Shown here one piece after another: positions 1-7,485 of a DNA stretch of 7,597 nucleotides. Origin of the DNA: a bacterium (GTDB taxonomy: Bacteria > UBP14 > UBA6098 > B30-G16); contig QNEG01000064.1 in NCBI GenBank assembly GCA_003645115.1, positions 1 to 7,597 of the forward strand. Direction: 5' to 3'. The stretch's first letter is position 1; each line of letters opens with the position of its first letter. A program made the translations under genes and the position numbers. The notes below the pieces were generated by a model. That model did no database searches. It worked only from the letters and a program-made list of their open reading frames with translations, and had not been told where the DNA came from.

Positions 1-2963
1 AATTATCACCGCGTAAATTGGTTCAGTCGAACAAACTGATTCGAGGAATTGGAATTTTCGCATTGATAATATTACTGATTACGGGCACCGCAATCGCAAT
101 ACCAGAAAGGTTCGCACAGGGAACTATTCGAGTATTCAATCCCAATACAGCTTTCCCAAAAATGACCAATACGATACTCACCATTTCATTACCCAATTCT
201 GGCAGAGCGGTTAGATTCAATGATTACACCATAAAAATCAAGGCTACTGGGGAAATTCCCGATAAGGTATGGATATACAGAAAACTTGGCGAGCAAGGTT
301 ATTCACCATTCGAGGCGCAAACCGACCCCGCTAATCCCGAGCTATTTAGATATACATTCCGAAAACTGGTCGAGGATGTCCAATTCTTTGTAGTGGGTGG
401 TGATTATAAAAGTAGAACAATTAAAATCACCACTTTGGATTTACCGCGAGTGGTGGATGTATCATTAGAATACCATTTCCCATCATACACCAATATGGCT
501 ACGCAAAGGATAGAAAGAAACGATGGCAATATCGATGCATTGTATGGCACCAGAGTGAATGTGGAAGCGCGAGTGAGTAAAGATGTGAAAACTGCGAAAA
601 TTATGTTAAACGATTCCACCGAAATACCTATGAAATGCGATGGTAAGGAAATCACTGGAAAATTGACAGTTAAAGGTGATGGCACATATTCTATTCAAGT
701 TTGGGATAGCGATGGTAATTCCGACCCGCAACCGCCACAATATTCCATTCATTCTCAACCCGATGAAATTCCAGTGGTGCAGATAACATATCCAGGGAAA
801 GATATCGATATAAATGAGGAGATGAAAGTGCCAATTCAGGTATATGGCGAGGATGATTTCGGCTTCTCCAAGTTTATTCTAAAGTATGTAGTGGTGACTC
901 AAGAGAGCACCGAACATAGTTTCGAGTTACCATTCTCTTTATTCGGCGAAAAGCAAGTGACTCTGGACTTCACATGGAATCTCGACCCGCTGGGACTTAT
1001 CCCGGATGATGTGGTAAAATATTGGATAGAGGGATACGATAACGATATGCTCACCGGACCGAAAATGAGCAAGAGCAAAGTATATTCATTGCGGTTTCCA
1101 TCCATAGATGAAATAATCGAGGAAGTCACTGGCGAGCGTAAAGAGCAGATGGAGTCCGTGGATGAAGCGATTCAGGCGCAAAAAGAATTTGTGAAGCAAA
1201 CTGAAAAATTGATACGGCAGATAAAACAAGATAATGAACAAATTTCCTACCAGCAAAAAGAACAAGTTCAACATCTAATAGAACAACAGCAAAATCTGGT
1301 GGAACAACTGGAGCAAACCGTCCAGAAAATGCAAACTACATTAGAGAGGATTCAGGAAAATCAGATGGTCGCACAGCAAATTCTGGAGAAAATGTGGGAA
1401 ATACAGAAATTACTCGATGAAATCTTACCAGATGAGTTGAAAGAAGCTATTAGAAAGATGCAGGAAGCACTCGAGCAGATGGACCCGGAAATGCTTAAGC
1501 AGGCTATGAAGCAATTCCAACTTTCACAGCAGGAATTAATTCAAAAGCTGGATAGGACACTGGAATTATTGAAAAGAGTTCAGGCGGAGATGAAACTGGA
1601 TGAGATGAAAAAATTAGCAGAGAGAATTCAAGAACTTCAGGAGAAAATAAACCGGGGTTTGGAATCAGGCGAGGATACAGAAAAATTGGAACGAATGCAA
1701 CAGCAGGCGAAAAAACAGCTTAACAATCTGGAGAAAGGGATGAAAAAACTCGCTGAGGAAATGGCACAATTCGACGATATGCCATCCGAGGAAATGAGAG
1801 AACTCGCACAGAATTTGGAGGATGCAGAATTGCCCGAGGAGGCTCAAACGGCTATCGAACAGATGAAACAAGGTAATCTAAAGAATGCACAAAAAAGTGG
1901 GCAGAAAATCTCAGAACAGATGAAAAAATTGACCAAAAATCTCGATAATCTTCAGCAGAAAATGAACCAGATGCTTCAGCAACAGCTATCTTTAGATATT
2001 CAAAAGACAGTGCGGGAATTGATATATATTTCTGATGAACAGGAACGATTATTAACTCAAGTCGATGATATGTGGAACCAGCGGGAGCAAATTCGGAAAT
2101 TAGCGCCACAACAGGAGAGACTTCGAACTGCGCTGAAACTTTCCATTCAGAGAGTATATGATATGGGTGGGAAAACTTTCATGCTCCCGCCCGCAGTGGG
2201 GGCACATCTCGCTAATGCCGATAATAATATGTCCTCGGCTGCAGAAAAACTCGCCCTTGGATACAGTGGATTGGGAATAGCCAAAATCCAAAGTGAGGCG
2301 ATGGGTCATATAAATGCTGCTGCGGAGATATTATTGCGTTCGATGGAGTCGATGTGTCAATCTTCATCTGCATCGGGGATGGAACAATTGATGCAACAAC
2401 TTCAGAATATGTGCAATAAGCAGGGACAGATAAATACTCAGACATTGCCTTTGATGGGAGCCTGCCAGAATCCCGGTGGACTGAATCCACAGCAACGAGC
2501 CGCCGCATCTCGATTGTCCGCAGAACAGGAGGCATTAAGAAAATCTCTACAGCAACTTCAACAGGAATTTGAACAACACTCTAATTTACTGGGAAGAATG
2601 GACCAAACTATCGAGGATATGATGAAAGTAGAAGAGGACTTGAGGAAATATAATATAAATGAGCGGACACTTCAGCGACAGGATAGGATACTTTCTCGTA
2701 TGCTGGATGCACAGAAATCATTGCACAAGCGTGAATATACTGAAAAGCGTCGTTCCCGCACCGGTGAGGATGTAATACGAAAATCTCCAGGACAATTGCC
2801 CGATGACCTCGGCGAACGCAGAGATATTCTTCAGCAATCTCTATTGCAAATACTATCCAATCCGTATCCCAGGCAATATCAAAGTGAGGTCAGGAAATAT
2901 TTTCGAGCGTTAAGGTCGGTGAACCAACCTGATTCCCGGGATGAAACTATCCAATCACAATAA
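1..2963 (+). CDS. DUF4175-like membrane-anchored coiled-coil protein (5' partial)
   Basis: Large protein of the DUF4175 type; its biochemical role is unknown. Residues are counted from the TTG at position 18. A hydrophobic membrane segment lies at about 10-28. Three beta-rich, Ig-like blocks follow at about 48-140, 143-245 and 250-358. The second contains FPSYTN and ALYGTRV, and the third contains the EDDFGFSKFILKY signature typical of this family. Residues 365-690 are almost pure coiled coil, very rich in Q, E, K and M. A non-coiled helical block (about 710-780, FMLPPAVGAHLANADNNM) and a further helical tail (820-970, including ILSRMLDAQKSLHKREY and YPRQYQSEVRKYFRAL) complete it; both resemble the C-terminal part of FCB-group homologues. 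The reading frame is open to the window edge (L-S-P-R-K before the TTG) and no ribosome binding site precedes position 18, so the true start, probably with further membrane helices, lies upstream. The gene ends at TAA 2961-2963, 11 bases before the next gene. Family call fairly sure; function unknown. Confidence 0.8.
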   Translation, partial: LSPRKLVQSNKLIRGIGIFALIILLITGTAIAIPERFAQGTIRVFNPNTAFPKMTNTILTISLPNSGRAVRFNDYTIKIKATGEIPDKVWIYRKLGEQGYSPFEAQTDPANPELFRYTFRKLVEDVQFFVVGGDYKSRTIKITTLDLPRVVDVSLEYHFPSYTNMATQRIERNDGNIDALYGTRVNVEARVSKDVKTAKIMLNDSTEIPMKCDGKEITGKLTVKGDGTYSIQVWDSDGNSDPQPPQYSIHSQPDEIPVVQITYPGKDIDINEEMKVPIQVYGEDDFGFSKFILKYVVVTQESTEHSFELPFSLFGEKQVTLDFTWNLDPLGLIPDDVVKYWIEGYDNDMLTGPKMSKSKVYSLRFPSIDEIIEEVTGERKEQMESVDEAIQAQKEFVKQTEKLIRQIKQDNEQISYQQKEQVQHLIEQQQNLVEQLEQTVQKMQTTLERIQENQMVAQQILEKMWEIQKLLDEILPDELKEAIRKMQEALEQMDPEMLKQAMKQFQLSQQELIQKLDRTLELLKRVQAEMKLDEMKKLAERIQELQEKINRGLESGEDTEKLERMQQQAKKQLNNLEKGMKKLAEEMAQFDDMPSEEMRELAQNLEDAELPEEAQTAIEQMKQGNLKNAQKSGQKISEQMKKLTKNLDNLQQKMNQMLQQQLSLDIQKTVRELIYISDEQERLLTQVDDMWNQREQIRKLAPQQERLRTALKLSIQRVYDMGGKTFMLPPAVGAHLANADNNMSSAAEKLALGYSGLGIAKIQSEAMGHINAAAEILLRSMESMCQSSSASGMEQLMQQLQNMCNKQGQINTQTLPLMGACQNPGGLNPQQRAAASRLSAEQEALRKSLQQLQQEFEQHSNLLGRMDQTIEDMMKVEEDLRKYNINERTLQRQDRILSRMLDAQKSLHKREYTEKRRSRTGEDVIRKSPGQLPDDLGERRDILQQSLLQILSNPYPRQYQSEVRKYFRALRSVNQPDSRDETIQSQ

Positions 2964-2964
2964 T

Positions 2965-2970
2965 GAGGTG
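2965..2970 (+). promoter_or_regulatory. Ribosome binding site of the GAF-PAS-receiver gene
   Basis: GAGGTG, four bases before the ATG at 2975. It lies just past the TAA of the upstream gene. This fixes the start of the downstream gene and supports independent translation initiation within a shared transcript. Confidence 0.6.
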
Positions 2971-2974
2971 ATAA

Positions 2975-4696
2975 ATGGTGAGCGAAAAAGAATTGCAGGA
3001 CAAATTAGAACAGACCAAGATGAAATTGGAACGTTGCGAAGAACTATTGCGACTTCGCACCAGACAATTGTTTTTCCTGATGAAAGTATCCCAACAAATC
3101 GCTCACGCCACCAGCCTGAAAAAACAGTTAAAAATAATTGCACAGGGAATAATCGATGCTCGACTATTTCGTCGGGCGATTATTTCTATTTTCGGCAGGA
3201 ATTGGAAGAGAAAAAATGTCGGTTATGCAGGTATAAAGAGCGAGCGAATAAAGGAAATAAAGAAAAATAAACCATTGCCTTCCGAGATATGGGAGAAAAT
3301 TCTTACCAAGAATTACCAGGTTAGCGAGTCATACTATATTCCTCACGATGATCCATTAAATGAGGAGATTGGCGGGATTGCCGCCGATACTTCCGAGGAG
3401 GAATTCGATGGTTGGCATCCCAATGATTATCTATTTGTGCCACTTCATTCTCACACTGGCAGGATAATTGGGATAATTTCTGTCGATGACCCATTCGATG
3501 GAAACAAACCCACTCCTCATTCAGATACTTTATTGTTGCTGGAACTTTTTGCTCGTGAGGCTGCCGAATTAATCGAAAGAAACCAATTACTGAAAAAACT
3601 CTGCAATCAGCGTGCGTATTTGCGGAAATTGATTAATAGCTCTGCAGATATTATAGTAACCACCAATGAGCGTGGTAGAATAAGAATATTTAATCCTGCT
3701 GCGCAGGAAATATTCGGCTATAACCTATCGGAAATTCGAGGGCGCTCCGTATTGAACCTTTATGCTGACCCCGACCAGGCTCACAGAGTGATGAAGAAAA
3801 TGCGAAAGAGTCACGGACATATAAAAAATGAGGAAGTAGAGATAATTACAAAAAGTGGGGAAAAATTTCCCATTTCGTTGTCCGCATCGATATTGTATGA
3901 TGAACATCACAGGGAAATCGGCACAGTGGGAGTTAGTCGAGACCTCAGACCAATTAAGGAATTGGAGCAAGCCAAACGACTTTCCACAATCAGCAAAATC
4001 GCTATCACACTGTCGCATTACACCCGCACTCACCTGATGGCACAGGTAGCGGTGTTATATAATTTGCTCATTCATACCGAAAATATCCAAGATAAAAAAC
4101 TAAAAAATCATTTCTATAATGGAATACATAAGAGTGTTCAACGGGCAATCCAGATTGGGAAAATAATGGAAACATTCCAGAATCCACCAGAAAATATCGA
4201 GGAGGAAAAATATATCGAGGGCTTGGAGATGTTCGCATTGCTGATGAGAGAAGATATTATACTGGAGGACTTGGAGATAGTGGAAATCCCGCCTGTGAAC
4301 ATATTAGTAGTGGATGATGAGAAAGATATTCGAGAAGGAGTAGCACAGTTTTTGAATAGTTTTCTTTTCGAATACGATATGGAAGTTGATACCGCAGAAA
4401 ATGGCGAGGATGCTATCCAGAAAATAAATTCTAAACATTATGATTTAGTGCTAACCGATTTGAAGATGGGCGAGAAATCCGGTCTGGATGTATATAAATG
4501 CGCAAAAGATAAGCACTCCGACACTGAAGTAATCGTGATGACCGCATTCCATTATCTTTGCGAGGACACTCGCCATAGACTACTGGGCCAACAATTGAGA
4601 GACTTGAAAAGAGAAAATGTATTCATCGTGGACAAACCATTCGACTTTATCGCACTGCTGAAACGAATTGCAGGATTATTCAGAGATAGAATGTGA
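2975..4696 (+). CDS. GAF-PAS-receiver signalling protein without a kinase ATPase domain
   Basis: Soluble 573-residue protein with no signal peptide or membrane helix. An N-terminal coiled coil (1-35) leads into a GAF-like domain (about 36-200), then a clear PAS domain (about 213-330; NSSADIIVTTNERGRIRIFNPAAQEIFGY). A HisKA-like helical pair follows (about 335-400). Its H348 lies in SHYTRTHLM, matching the usual HExxNPL box but with E, N and P replaced by Y, T and H. There is no HATPase_c domain (no N, G1 or G2 boxes); instead an acidic linker (405-440) joins a complete receiver domain (442-570). The receiver has the acidic pair D447/D448, the phospho-acceptor D495, T523 and K554-P555. It therefore cannot phosphorylate itself as an ordinary kinase would, but the receiver looks able to accept phosphate from a separate kinase. 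No output domain follows the receiver. The start is set by GAGGTG four bases before ATG, 11 bases after the DUF4175-like gene, which implies an operon. The signal sensed and the partner are unknown. Confidence 0.85.
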   Translation: MVSEKELQDKLEQTKMKLERCEELLRLRTRQLFFLMKVSQQIAHATSLKKQLKIIAQGIIDARLFRRAIISIFGRNWKRKNVGYAGIKSERIKEIKKNKPLPSEIWEKILTKNYQVSESYYIPHDDPLNEEIGGIAADTSEEEFDGWHPNDYLFVPLHSHTGRIIGIISVDDPFDGNKPTPHSDTLLLLELFAREAAELIERNQLLKKLCNQRAYLRKLINSSADIIVTTNERGRIRIFNPAAQEIFGYNLSEIRGRSVLNLYADPDQAHRVMKKMRKSHGHIKNEEVEIITKSGEKFPISLSASILYDEHHREIGTVGVSRDLRPIKELEQAKRLSTISKIAITLSHYTRTHLMAQVAVLYNLLIHTENIQDKKLKNHFYNGIHKSVQRAIQIGKIMETFQNPPENIEEEKYIEGLEMFALLMREDIILEDLEIVEIPPVNILVVDDEKDIREGVAQFLNSFLFEYDMEVDTAENGEDAIQKINSKHYDLVLTDLKMGEKSGLDVYKCAKDKHSDTEVIVMTAFHYLCEDTRHRLLGQQLRDLKRENVFIVDKPFDFIALLKRIAGLFRDRM

Positions 4697-4825
4697 TTTT
4701 TCATATTTGATATCCGTTTCACCGCAAAACAGCATATCCACCAACCCGATGCGATAGGAGGCAATGATAATTTTGGTGCATTCGATATTTTTCATTCATT
4801 GCCGTCACATCTCGACCAGTCGGAA
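4697..4825. other. Convergent intergenic gap, no gene or clear terminator
   Basis: This 129-base gap lies between the stops of the receiver gene (+) and the DUF3160 gene (-). The only inverted repeat I see is 8 bp, GGCAATGA (4760-4767) against TCATTGCC (4796-4803), with a 28-base loop and no following T-run. That is a poor intrinsic terminator and could be chance. Short open frames exist on both strands, but none has a credible start and family resemblance. Confidence 0.5.
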
Positions 4826-6925
4826 TTATTGTTTCAGGATAAATTCATTTGTCCAGTTCGGTCGGAATTTATGGCGCCGATTACATATCTCCTGCCATTT
4901 TTCATCGGTCAGTCTATCTGACATATCCCATTTGAATTCGTAATAGCTGAACATAGCGCCGTGGCATACTCGCTTGCCATCGATGTCATCCACCAGGACA
5001 TATATATGGAATGGCGCGCCTACTCCCTCCTGTAAAACCTGTTTTTTGAATACCACAGTGTGAACATCGGCGATAACATCCATTTTTTCATCCGTTTGAG
5101 AACCGATTTCGCTCATAAGCTTCGGTGGAAAATCGAACAATTTTTTCATTTCCGAACCCAGATGTTGTAATTTATTATAGTCCTTTTCTGAAATTCTTCC
5201 TCCGCCCAGTTGTTTAAGTGCAATTCTGGAAAGATACGAACACATTTGTTCGAATTCCTGAACTTTATTAGTCAATTCGGGAATTTGGATATCGAACATT
5301 TCCAACTTGCCCTGTAGAGTTCTCATCATTGTGCCGATTTTCTGAAATAGTTGAGGATACGGTTCCACATAGGGACGAGGATTCCTTTTTTTGCTCTGTT
5401 GAGGAACTGGCATCGCAGCCTTTAGCATTGGAGTATAACTTTGCTTTGCATAAAGAATTGTGTCGTGGCGAAGTTCTGTCCATGATGCCAGGGCAGTGAT
5501 TAGCATTTTACAATTCCATAACGCCGATTTCATAAACTCGGGAACACCTTCCATAGGCGAATTCAACAATGTCTTCAATGTCCCGAACCATTGCCAATAT
5601 AAATTCTGCATCCAAATAGAATCCGGCAAATCTGCGAATTCATTCTGCAATTCGGTCAGAATTTCCATATAGTATGTATATTCGGTATCGCCCTCCTTTT
5701 TCAATATTTCCAGCGCATCATTCGAACCCAATACCGCCATAACATCCAGTCCGCGAGGGAATGCTCTCGCTGGTCCAACATTGGGAATAGTTTCCATAGT
5801 AAATGGCGTCCCATCACCGGTATAATTCAACACCTGCCTGTCATCCTGGATATGCCAAACCATCCGCTGGAATATATAAGAATCTGGTATGAACCTCTGC
5901 CCCATAAATCGAAATGATTGTGTCATAGTGGCTAAATCTGAGCGAACTGGAGAAGTATCCATTACCGCCAGATTGGAGGCGATTGTCGGTTTCCGCAATT
6001 CCAGTGCCTGCTTTATAAACTCATAAACCTTAATAGTATCGGCATATTTTGATATATCCTTTGAATCGGCAAATATTTTATCTGCAAGATTGTAAAAATC
6101 CTCTGGAGTAATATCATCTGCCTTGCCCACATAGAATTCAGTAATTTGGTATATTGTGTCCCATAGTTTTTTTGACTCTGGCAAACTAAAAAGCGCATCG
6201 GTAATCAACAATGCCTGTATGGTCATTTTCATTCCGTGAGACCGTTCGTCTGGACTATCACCGGGACAAAGCTTGAAATCGATTCTTCCTAACCACATCA
6301 TAGCGCGAAAATATCGCTCGAACTTGTCATTCCTGGTATAATGTCCTCGAGGAACATATTGTGAATAATCCTCGAATGCATATTCAAATTCTGGAGTATC
6401 TGGAATATATGACAACAGTGGACGATGTCGCGAACCCTTATGCTGCATAATCAAATCGATTTCTGCTTCCACTAATTCTTCAATTTCATCGTCCACATTA
6501 TATTCTGGCTGGAGTAATATTATGGGCACAGTGAAAAATGCCCAATTTAATCTCGCCAACTCCTTCAACATAGAATCCTGTGCGGTTTCATATTGCCACC
6601 GAGATTGCTCAGCCATAGAACGAACCAATTTATCCAACGACTGATACAATTGTCGATTTTCCAGTATCCTGAGCGAATAATCGAAAAAAATGTGAGCACA
6701 ATGCAGGACTGCATCGGTAGTAATAAATGCCGAGTGCTGTTCGTCCTCGATATCCTCGTATAAATCCCACATCTGGTCGGAATGAGTTGGAATAATTACG
6801 AATCCGAGTTCGAGAAATATTTGCTGTGCGCGATTAGGAACAACATCTAAATCGACGATATCTTGTTGCGCAATCGCCATCGAACCGAATAGGACAATCG
6901 CGATTATAATGGTGTTTATTCTCAT
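4826..6925 (-). CDS. Secreted DUF3160 family protein
   Basis: A 699-residue exported protein of the DUF3160 family, whose function is unknown. The start is the ATG at 6925-6923 (MRINTIII), preceded on this strand by GGGAGGG four to five bases away. A 39-residue upstream extension is open but basic, aromatic-rich and lacks a ribosome binding site. Residues 1-19 form a signal peptide (MRINTIIIAIVLFGSMAIA) with a predicted cut after A-I-A, before QQ. Family hallmarks in order: FITTDAVLHCAHIFFDYSLR (about 67-86), EDYSQYVPRGHYTRNDKFERYFRAMMWLGR (about 185-214), FRFMGQRFIPDSYIFQRM (338-355), FPRGLDVMAVLGS (389-401), YVEPYPQLF (519-527), a DVIADVHT element (616-623), and the C-terminal SYYEFKWDMSDRLTDEKW (660-677). 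The length fits a full member. No membrane segment is seen after the signal peptide, so the product is probably periplasmic or extracellular. It stands alone on this strand, and its neighbours give no firm functional hint. Confidence 0.9.
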   Translation of the reverse strand: MRINTIIIAIVLFGSMAIAQQDIVDLDVVPNRAQQIFLELGFVIIPTHSDQMWDLYEDIEDEQHSAFITTDAVLHCAHIFFDYSLRILENRQLYQSLDKLVRSMAEQSRWQYETAQDSMLKELARLNWAFFTVPIILLQPEYNVDDEIEELVEAEIDLIMQHKGSRHRPLLSYIPDTPEFEYAFEDYSQYVPRGHYTRNDKFERYFRAMMWLGRIDFKLCPGDSPDERSHGMKMTIQALLITDALFSLPESKKLWDTIYQITEFYVGKADDITPEDFYNLADKIFADSKDISKYADTIKVYEFIKQALELRKPTIASNLAVMDTSPVRSDLATMTQSFRFMGQRFIPDSYIFQRMVWHIQDDRQVLNYTGDGTPFTMETIPNVGPARAFPRGLDVMAVLGSNDALEILKKEGDTEYTYYMEILTELQNEFADLPDSIWMQNLYWQWFGTLKTLLNSPMEGVPEFMKSALWNCKMLITALASWTELRHDTILYAKQSYTPMLKAAMPVPQQSKKRNPRPYVEPYPQLFQKIGTMMRTLQGKLEMFDIQIPELTNKVQEFEQMCSYLSRIALKQLGGGRISEKDYNKLQHLGSEMKKLFDFPPKLMSEIGSQTDEKMDVIADVHTVVFKKQVLQEGVGAPFHIYVLVDDIDGKRVCHGAMFSYYEFKWDMSDRLTDEKWQEICNRRHKFRPNWTNEFILKQ

Positions 6926-6930
6926 AATAT

Positions 6931-6938
6931 CCCTCCCT
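6931..6938 (-). promoter_or_regulatory. Ribosome binding site of the DUF3160 gene
   Basis: On the minus strand CAGGGAGGGATATT precedes ATG at 6925. This purine-rich site, close to the anti-16S complement, decides the start in favour of the signal-peptide methionine over the ATG at 7042. Confidence 0.7.
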
Positions 6939-6955
6939 GGTATCTTTTTAATAAT

Positions 6956-6961
6956 GTTATA
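6956..6961 (-). promoter_or_regulatory. Possible -10 element for the DUF3160 gene
   Basis: On the minus strand TATAAC reads from 6961 to 6956, about 30 bases before the start codon. With a 17-base spacer, the -35 position holds ATAGCT, a poor match to TTGACA. The element is therefore either part of an activator-dependent promoter or a chance match in AT-rich DNA. A start site near 6949 would give a leader of about 24 bases. Confidence 0.25.
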
Positions 6962-6991
6962 TTTCCCGAAAAAATGAAAGCTATTTCCCGA
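6960..6991. repeat. Direct repeat TATTTCCCGA, two copies 22 bases apart
   Basis: Identical 10-base copies lie at 6960-6969 and 6982-6991. Their starts are 22 bases apart, about two helical turns. The second copy overlaps the left arm of the palindrome at 6981-7000. The placement 35-67 bases before the DUF3160 start codon suits binding sites for a regulator, but the protein is unknown. Confidence 0.45.
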
Positions 6992-7000
6992 CCGAAATAG
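6981..7000. repeat. Palindrome CTATTTC-N6-GAAATAG, possible operator
   Basis: Perfect 7-base arms (6981-6987 and 6994-7000) are separated by CCGACC. It lies in the divergent region between the DUF3160 and DUF4870 genes, 56-75 bases before the first and 93-112 before the second. There is no T-run immediately after it in the sense that a terminator needs, and a terminator would be out of place between divergent genes, so an operator is the more natural reading. Confidence 0.4.
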
Positions 7001-7027
7001 ATTATTTTTAAAAAAGTAAATAATAGC

Positions 7028-7055
7028 TTGATAATAATTCAAAATAGAATATTTT
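7028..7055 (+). promoter_or_regulatory. Candidate sigma70-like promoter for the DUF4870 gene
   Basis: TTGATA (7028-7033), a 16-base spacer, then TATTTT (7050-7055). Transcription would begin near 7062, about 30 bases before the ATG. The region upstream is A/T-tract rich. The match is fair, but the whole region is AT-rich, so chance matches are easy. Confidence 0.35.
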
Positions 7056-7083
7056 ATTGAAAAATCTATTTAACCTGAAAACT

Positions 7084-7089
7084 GGAGGA
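7084..7089 (+). promoter_or_regulatory. Ribosome binding site of the DUF4870 gene
   Basis: GGAGGA with a three-base gap to ATG 7093. This selects the 126-residue product over the 138-residue one. Confidence 0.65.
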
Positions 7090-7092
7090 TAT

Positions 7093-7473
7093 ATGGATGA
7101 ACTAAATGAAAAAGAGACACCAGAGACACCGGAGATAGAGCCCGATGTCGAAATCACCAGCGATGAGAAAAATATGGCTCTACTGGCGCATATACTGGGT
7201 ATAGTGCTTTCTTTTCTTGGTCCATTGATTATCTGGCTAATCAAGAAAGATGAATCAAAATTTATCGACCATCACGGGAAAGAGGCATTGAATTTTCAGT
7301 TGACTATGCTAATCGCATACATAGTGGGTGGAATACTAACGATGGTGGTTATTGGTGCCTGCATAATGCTTGCTGTCTGGGTGTTGATTATAGTATATAG
7401 TATAATCGCAGCGATGGCAGCAAATAAAGGTGAATGGTATAAATATCCTCTTACTATTCGCTTTATCACCTAA
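7093..7473 (+). CDS. DUF4870 family small membrane protein
   Basis: A 126-residue membrane protein of the DUF4870 (Tic20-like fold) family; its function is unknown. The start at ATG 7093 is chosen because GGAGGA (7084-7089) stands three bases before it; the ATG at 7057 has no such site and would add 12 residues. An acidic soluble N-terminus (1-27, rich in E, T and P) leads to three hydrophobic segments, about 28-50, 66-88 and 89-110. The family signature lies between the first two: FLGPLIIWLIKKDESKF (41-57), then DHHGKEALNFQLT (59-71), followed at the end by KGEWYKYPLTIRFI. The length is typical. It diverges from the DUF3160 gene and faces the sucD-like gene across only 12 bases. Its frequent small size and broad occurrence give no pathway hint. 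Confidence 0.88.
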   Translation: MDELNEKETPETPEIEPDVEITSDEKNMALLAHILGIVLSFLGPLIIWLIKKDESKFIDHHGKEALNFQLTMLIAYIVGGILTMVVIGACIMLAVWVLIIVYSIIAAMAANKGEWYKYPLTIRFIT

Positions 7474-7485
7474 TATCGATTTCAC

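Noticed and set aside
18..20. TTG as the true start of the DUF4175-like gene
   Set aside because: The frame is open to the window edge, no Shine-Dalgarno sequence precedes it, and the family usually has more sequence and membrane helices before this point.
2941..3270. Overlapping plus-strand frame MKLSNHNNEVINGERKR... of 109 codons
   Set aside because: It lies inside the well-supported GAF-PAS-receiver gene in another frame and has a low-quality, non-globular composition.
2975..4696. Calling the GAF-PAS-receiver protein a hybrid histidine kinase
   Set aside because: No HATPase_c N, G1 or G2 boxes are present between the HisKA-like helices and the receiver, so kinase activity cannot be supported.
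4760..4803. 8-base inverted repeat GGCAATGA/TCATTGCC as a terminator for the convergent genes
   Set aside because: The loop is 28 bases, the stem is not GC-rich and no T-run follows. A match this size within the gap is not improbable by chance.
4725..4840. Minus-strand open frame in the gap reading RDVTAMNEKYRMHQNYHCLL, as a gene remnant
   Set aside because: It is only about 40 codons with a stop at each side and no ribosome binding site; no family resemblance could be supported.
4764..4930. Small plus-strand gene from ATG 4764 behind AGGAGG
   Set aside because: The spacing is only two bases, most of the frame lies opposite the conserved C-terminus of the DUF3160 protein, and the product (MILVHSIFFIHC...) resembles nothing I recognise.
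6926..7042. 39-residue N-terminal extension of the DUF3160 protein from an ATG at 7042
   Set aside because: It would bury the signal peptide, lacks a ribosome binding site and overlaps the AT-rich control region, while a strong GGGAGGG site fits the start at 6925.
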